In this document: piece by piece, positions 5,835-5,986 of the stretch
Numbering within the stretch: the first letter of the stretch is position 1
Layout of the letters: every line of letters starts with the position of its first letter
Source of the DNA: Pseudobdellovibrionaceae bacterium
GTDB lineage: Bacteria; Bdellovibrionota; Bdellovibrionia; Bdellovibrionales; UBA1609
Reading direction: 5' to 3'
Assembly: GCA_026712605.1 (NCBI GenBank)
Contig: JAPORL010000128.1
Location: 1-5,986 of the forward strand
Length of the DNA: 5,986 nt
The notes under the pieces: generated by a model
Databases searched by the model: none
What the model saw: only the letters and a program-made list of their open reading frames with translations
What the model was told of the DNA's origin: nothing
Made by a program: the position numbers and the translations under genes

Positions 5835-5863
5835 TATAGAATTTGCCCCCAGCAAATTCTATA
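5835..5863. repeat. Perfect 12-bp hairpin between the element and tRNA-Ser
   Basis: TATAGAATTTGC (5835-5846) and GCAAATTCTATA (5852-5863) are perfect complements around CCCCA. Lying downstream of the minus-strand tRNA it could end that transcript, but neither strand has a T-run after the stem; on the minus strand the following bases are A-rich. It may act as an RNA processing or stabilising hairpin, a rho-dependent end point, or a DNA palindrome bound by a protein. Confidence 0.55.
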
Positions 5864-5877
5864 GAACGCTCACTCAA

Positions 5878-5888
5878 TTCAAATCCCT
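5878..5888 (-). other. tRNA-Ser trailer segment complementary to the tRNA T-arm
   Basis: Read on the minus strand this is AGGGATTTGAA, an exact 11-nt complement of TTCAAATCCCT in the T-arm of the adjacent tRNA-Ser (5925-5935). It lies about 25 nt after the encoded CCA. It could pair with the precursor or be a scar of recombination at the tRNA 3' end. Confidence 0.5.
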
Positions 5889-5912
5889 TTGAAAATTCAG
5901 TATCTAAGCAAG

Positions 5913-5986
5913 TGGCGGAGAGGGAGGGATTTGAACCCCCGAGACCCGTGAAGGTCTGCCGGTTTTCAAGACCGGTGCAATCAACC
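5913..5986 (-). tRNA. tRNA-Ser(UGA), 5' end beyond the window
   Basis: The minus strand reads from the D-loop (GGTTGATTGC) through an anticodon arm CCGGT-CTTGAAA-ACCGG with anticodon TGA (complement of 5966-5968). A long class II variable arm follows (AGACC paired with GGTCT), then a T-arm with loop TTCAAAT, the acceptor strand CCTCTCC, discriminator G and an encoded CCA (5913-5915). The long variable arm together with UGA identifies serine, reading UCN codons with A or G third. About 16 nt of the 5' side (acceptor strand and first part of the D-arm) fall outside the window, so the promoter is not visible. Confidence 0.95.

Noticed and set aside
1..5986. CRISPR array or a defence or toxin-antitoxin module
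   Set aside because: There are no regularly spaced direct repeats and none of the encoded proteins has nuclease, toxin or antitoxin features; the small HTH protein is not paired with a toxin-like gene.

Overview
The window is AT-rich bacterial DNA, roughly 30% G+C by eye, with A/T homopolymer runs throughout and lysine/asparagine-rich proteins. A single-chain proline-catabolic enzyme (PutA) without a DNA-binding domain, a small protein with an NtrC/Fis-type helix-turn-helix, an exported TPR protein and a tRNA-Ser with an encoded CCA end together suggest a Gram-negative bacterium. A low-G+C member of the Bdellovibrionota or an older 'deltaproteobacterial' lineage would fit, but that placement is an inference with low confidence. 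Stops are TAA or TAG and nothing points to genetic code changes.

Layout from left to right. Positions 1-190 are non-coding and hold an AT-rich palindrome and a strong Shine-Dalgarno sequence. A small HTH_8/Fis-type regulator follows on the plus strand (191-586). Its stop overlaps by 4 bases the stop of a minus-strand exported TPR protein (583-1866), which carries a degenerate 75-bp tandem duplication just after its signal peptide. A 111-bp divergent intergenic region (1867-1977) contains a promoter-like pair for the TPR gene and an 8-bp-arm dyad. It separates the TPR gene from a plus-strand gene for an unrecognised, lysine-rich, single-pass membrane protein (1978-2529). That gene converges on putA (2566-5481, minus strand), whose close-to-consensus promoter is so near the start codon that the mRNA should be almost leaderless.

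The 431-bp stretch between putA and the tRNA (5482-5912) has no convincing gene. It contains the putA promoter, a 205-bp MITE-like element (5596-5800) and a perfect 12-bp hairpin (5835-5863). The element has near-perfect 23-bp terminal inverted repeats, a nested perfect 20-bp inverted repeat, a GC-richer core hairpin, and abutting 8-bp direct repeats that look like a target-site duplication. The window ends inside a minus-strand tRNA-Ser(UGA), whose trailer contains an 11-nt complement of its own T-arm.

Functionally, PutA is the one clear metabolic gene: it oxidises proline to glutamate and feeds electrons to the quinone pool. The regulator, TPR protein and membrane protein cannot be tied to it from sequence. 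The TPR and membrane proteins share a divergent regulatory region and may be co-controlled. The best candidate for something undescribed is the small non-coding inverted-repeat element next to tRNA-Ser, followed by the membrane protein with its repeated short motif.
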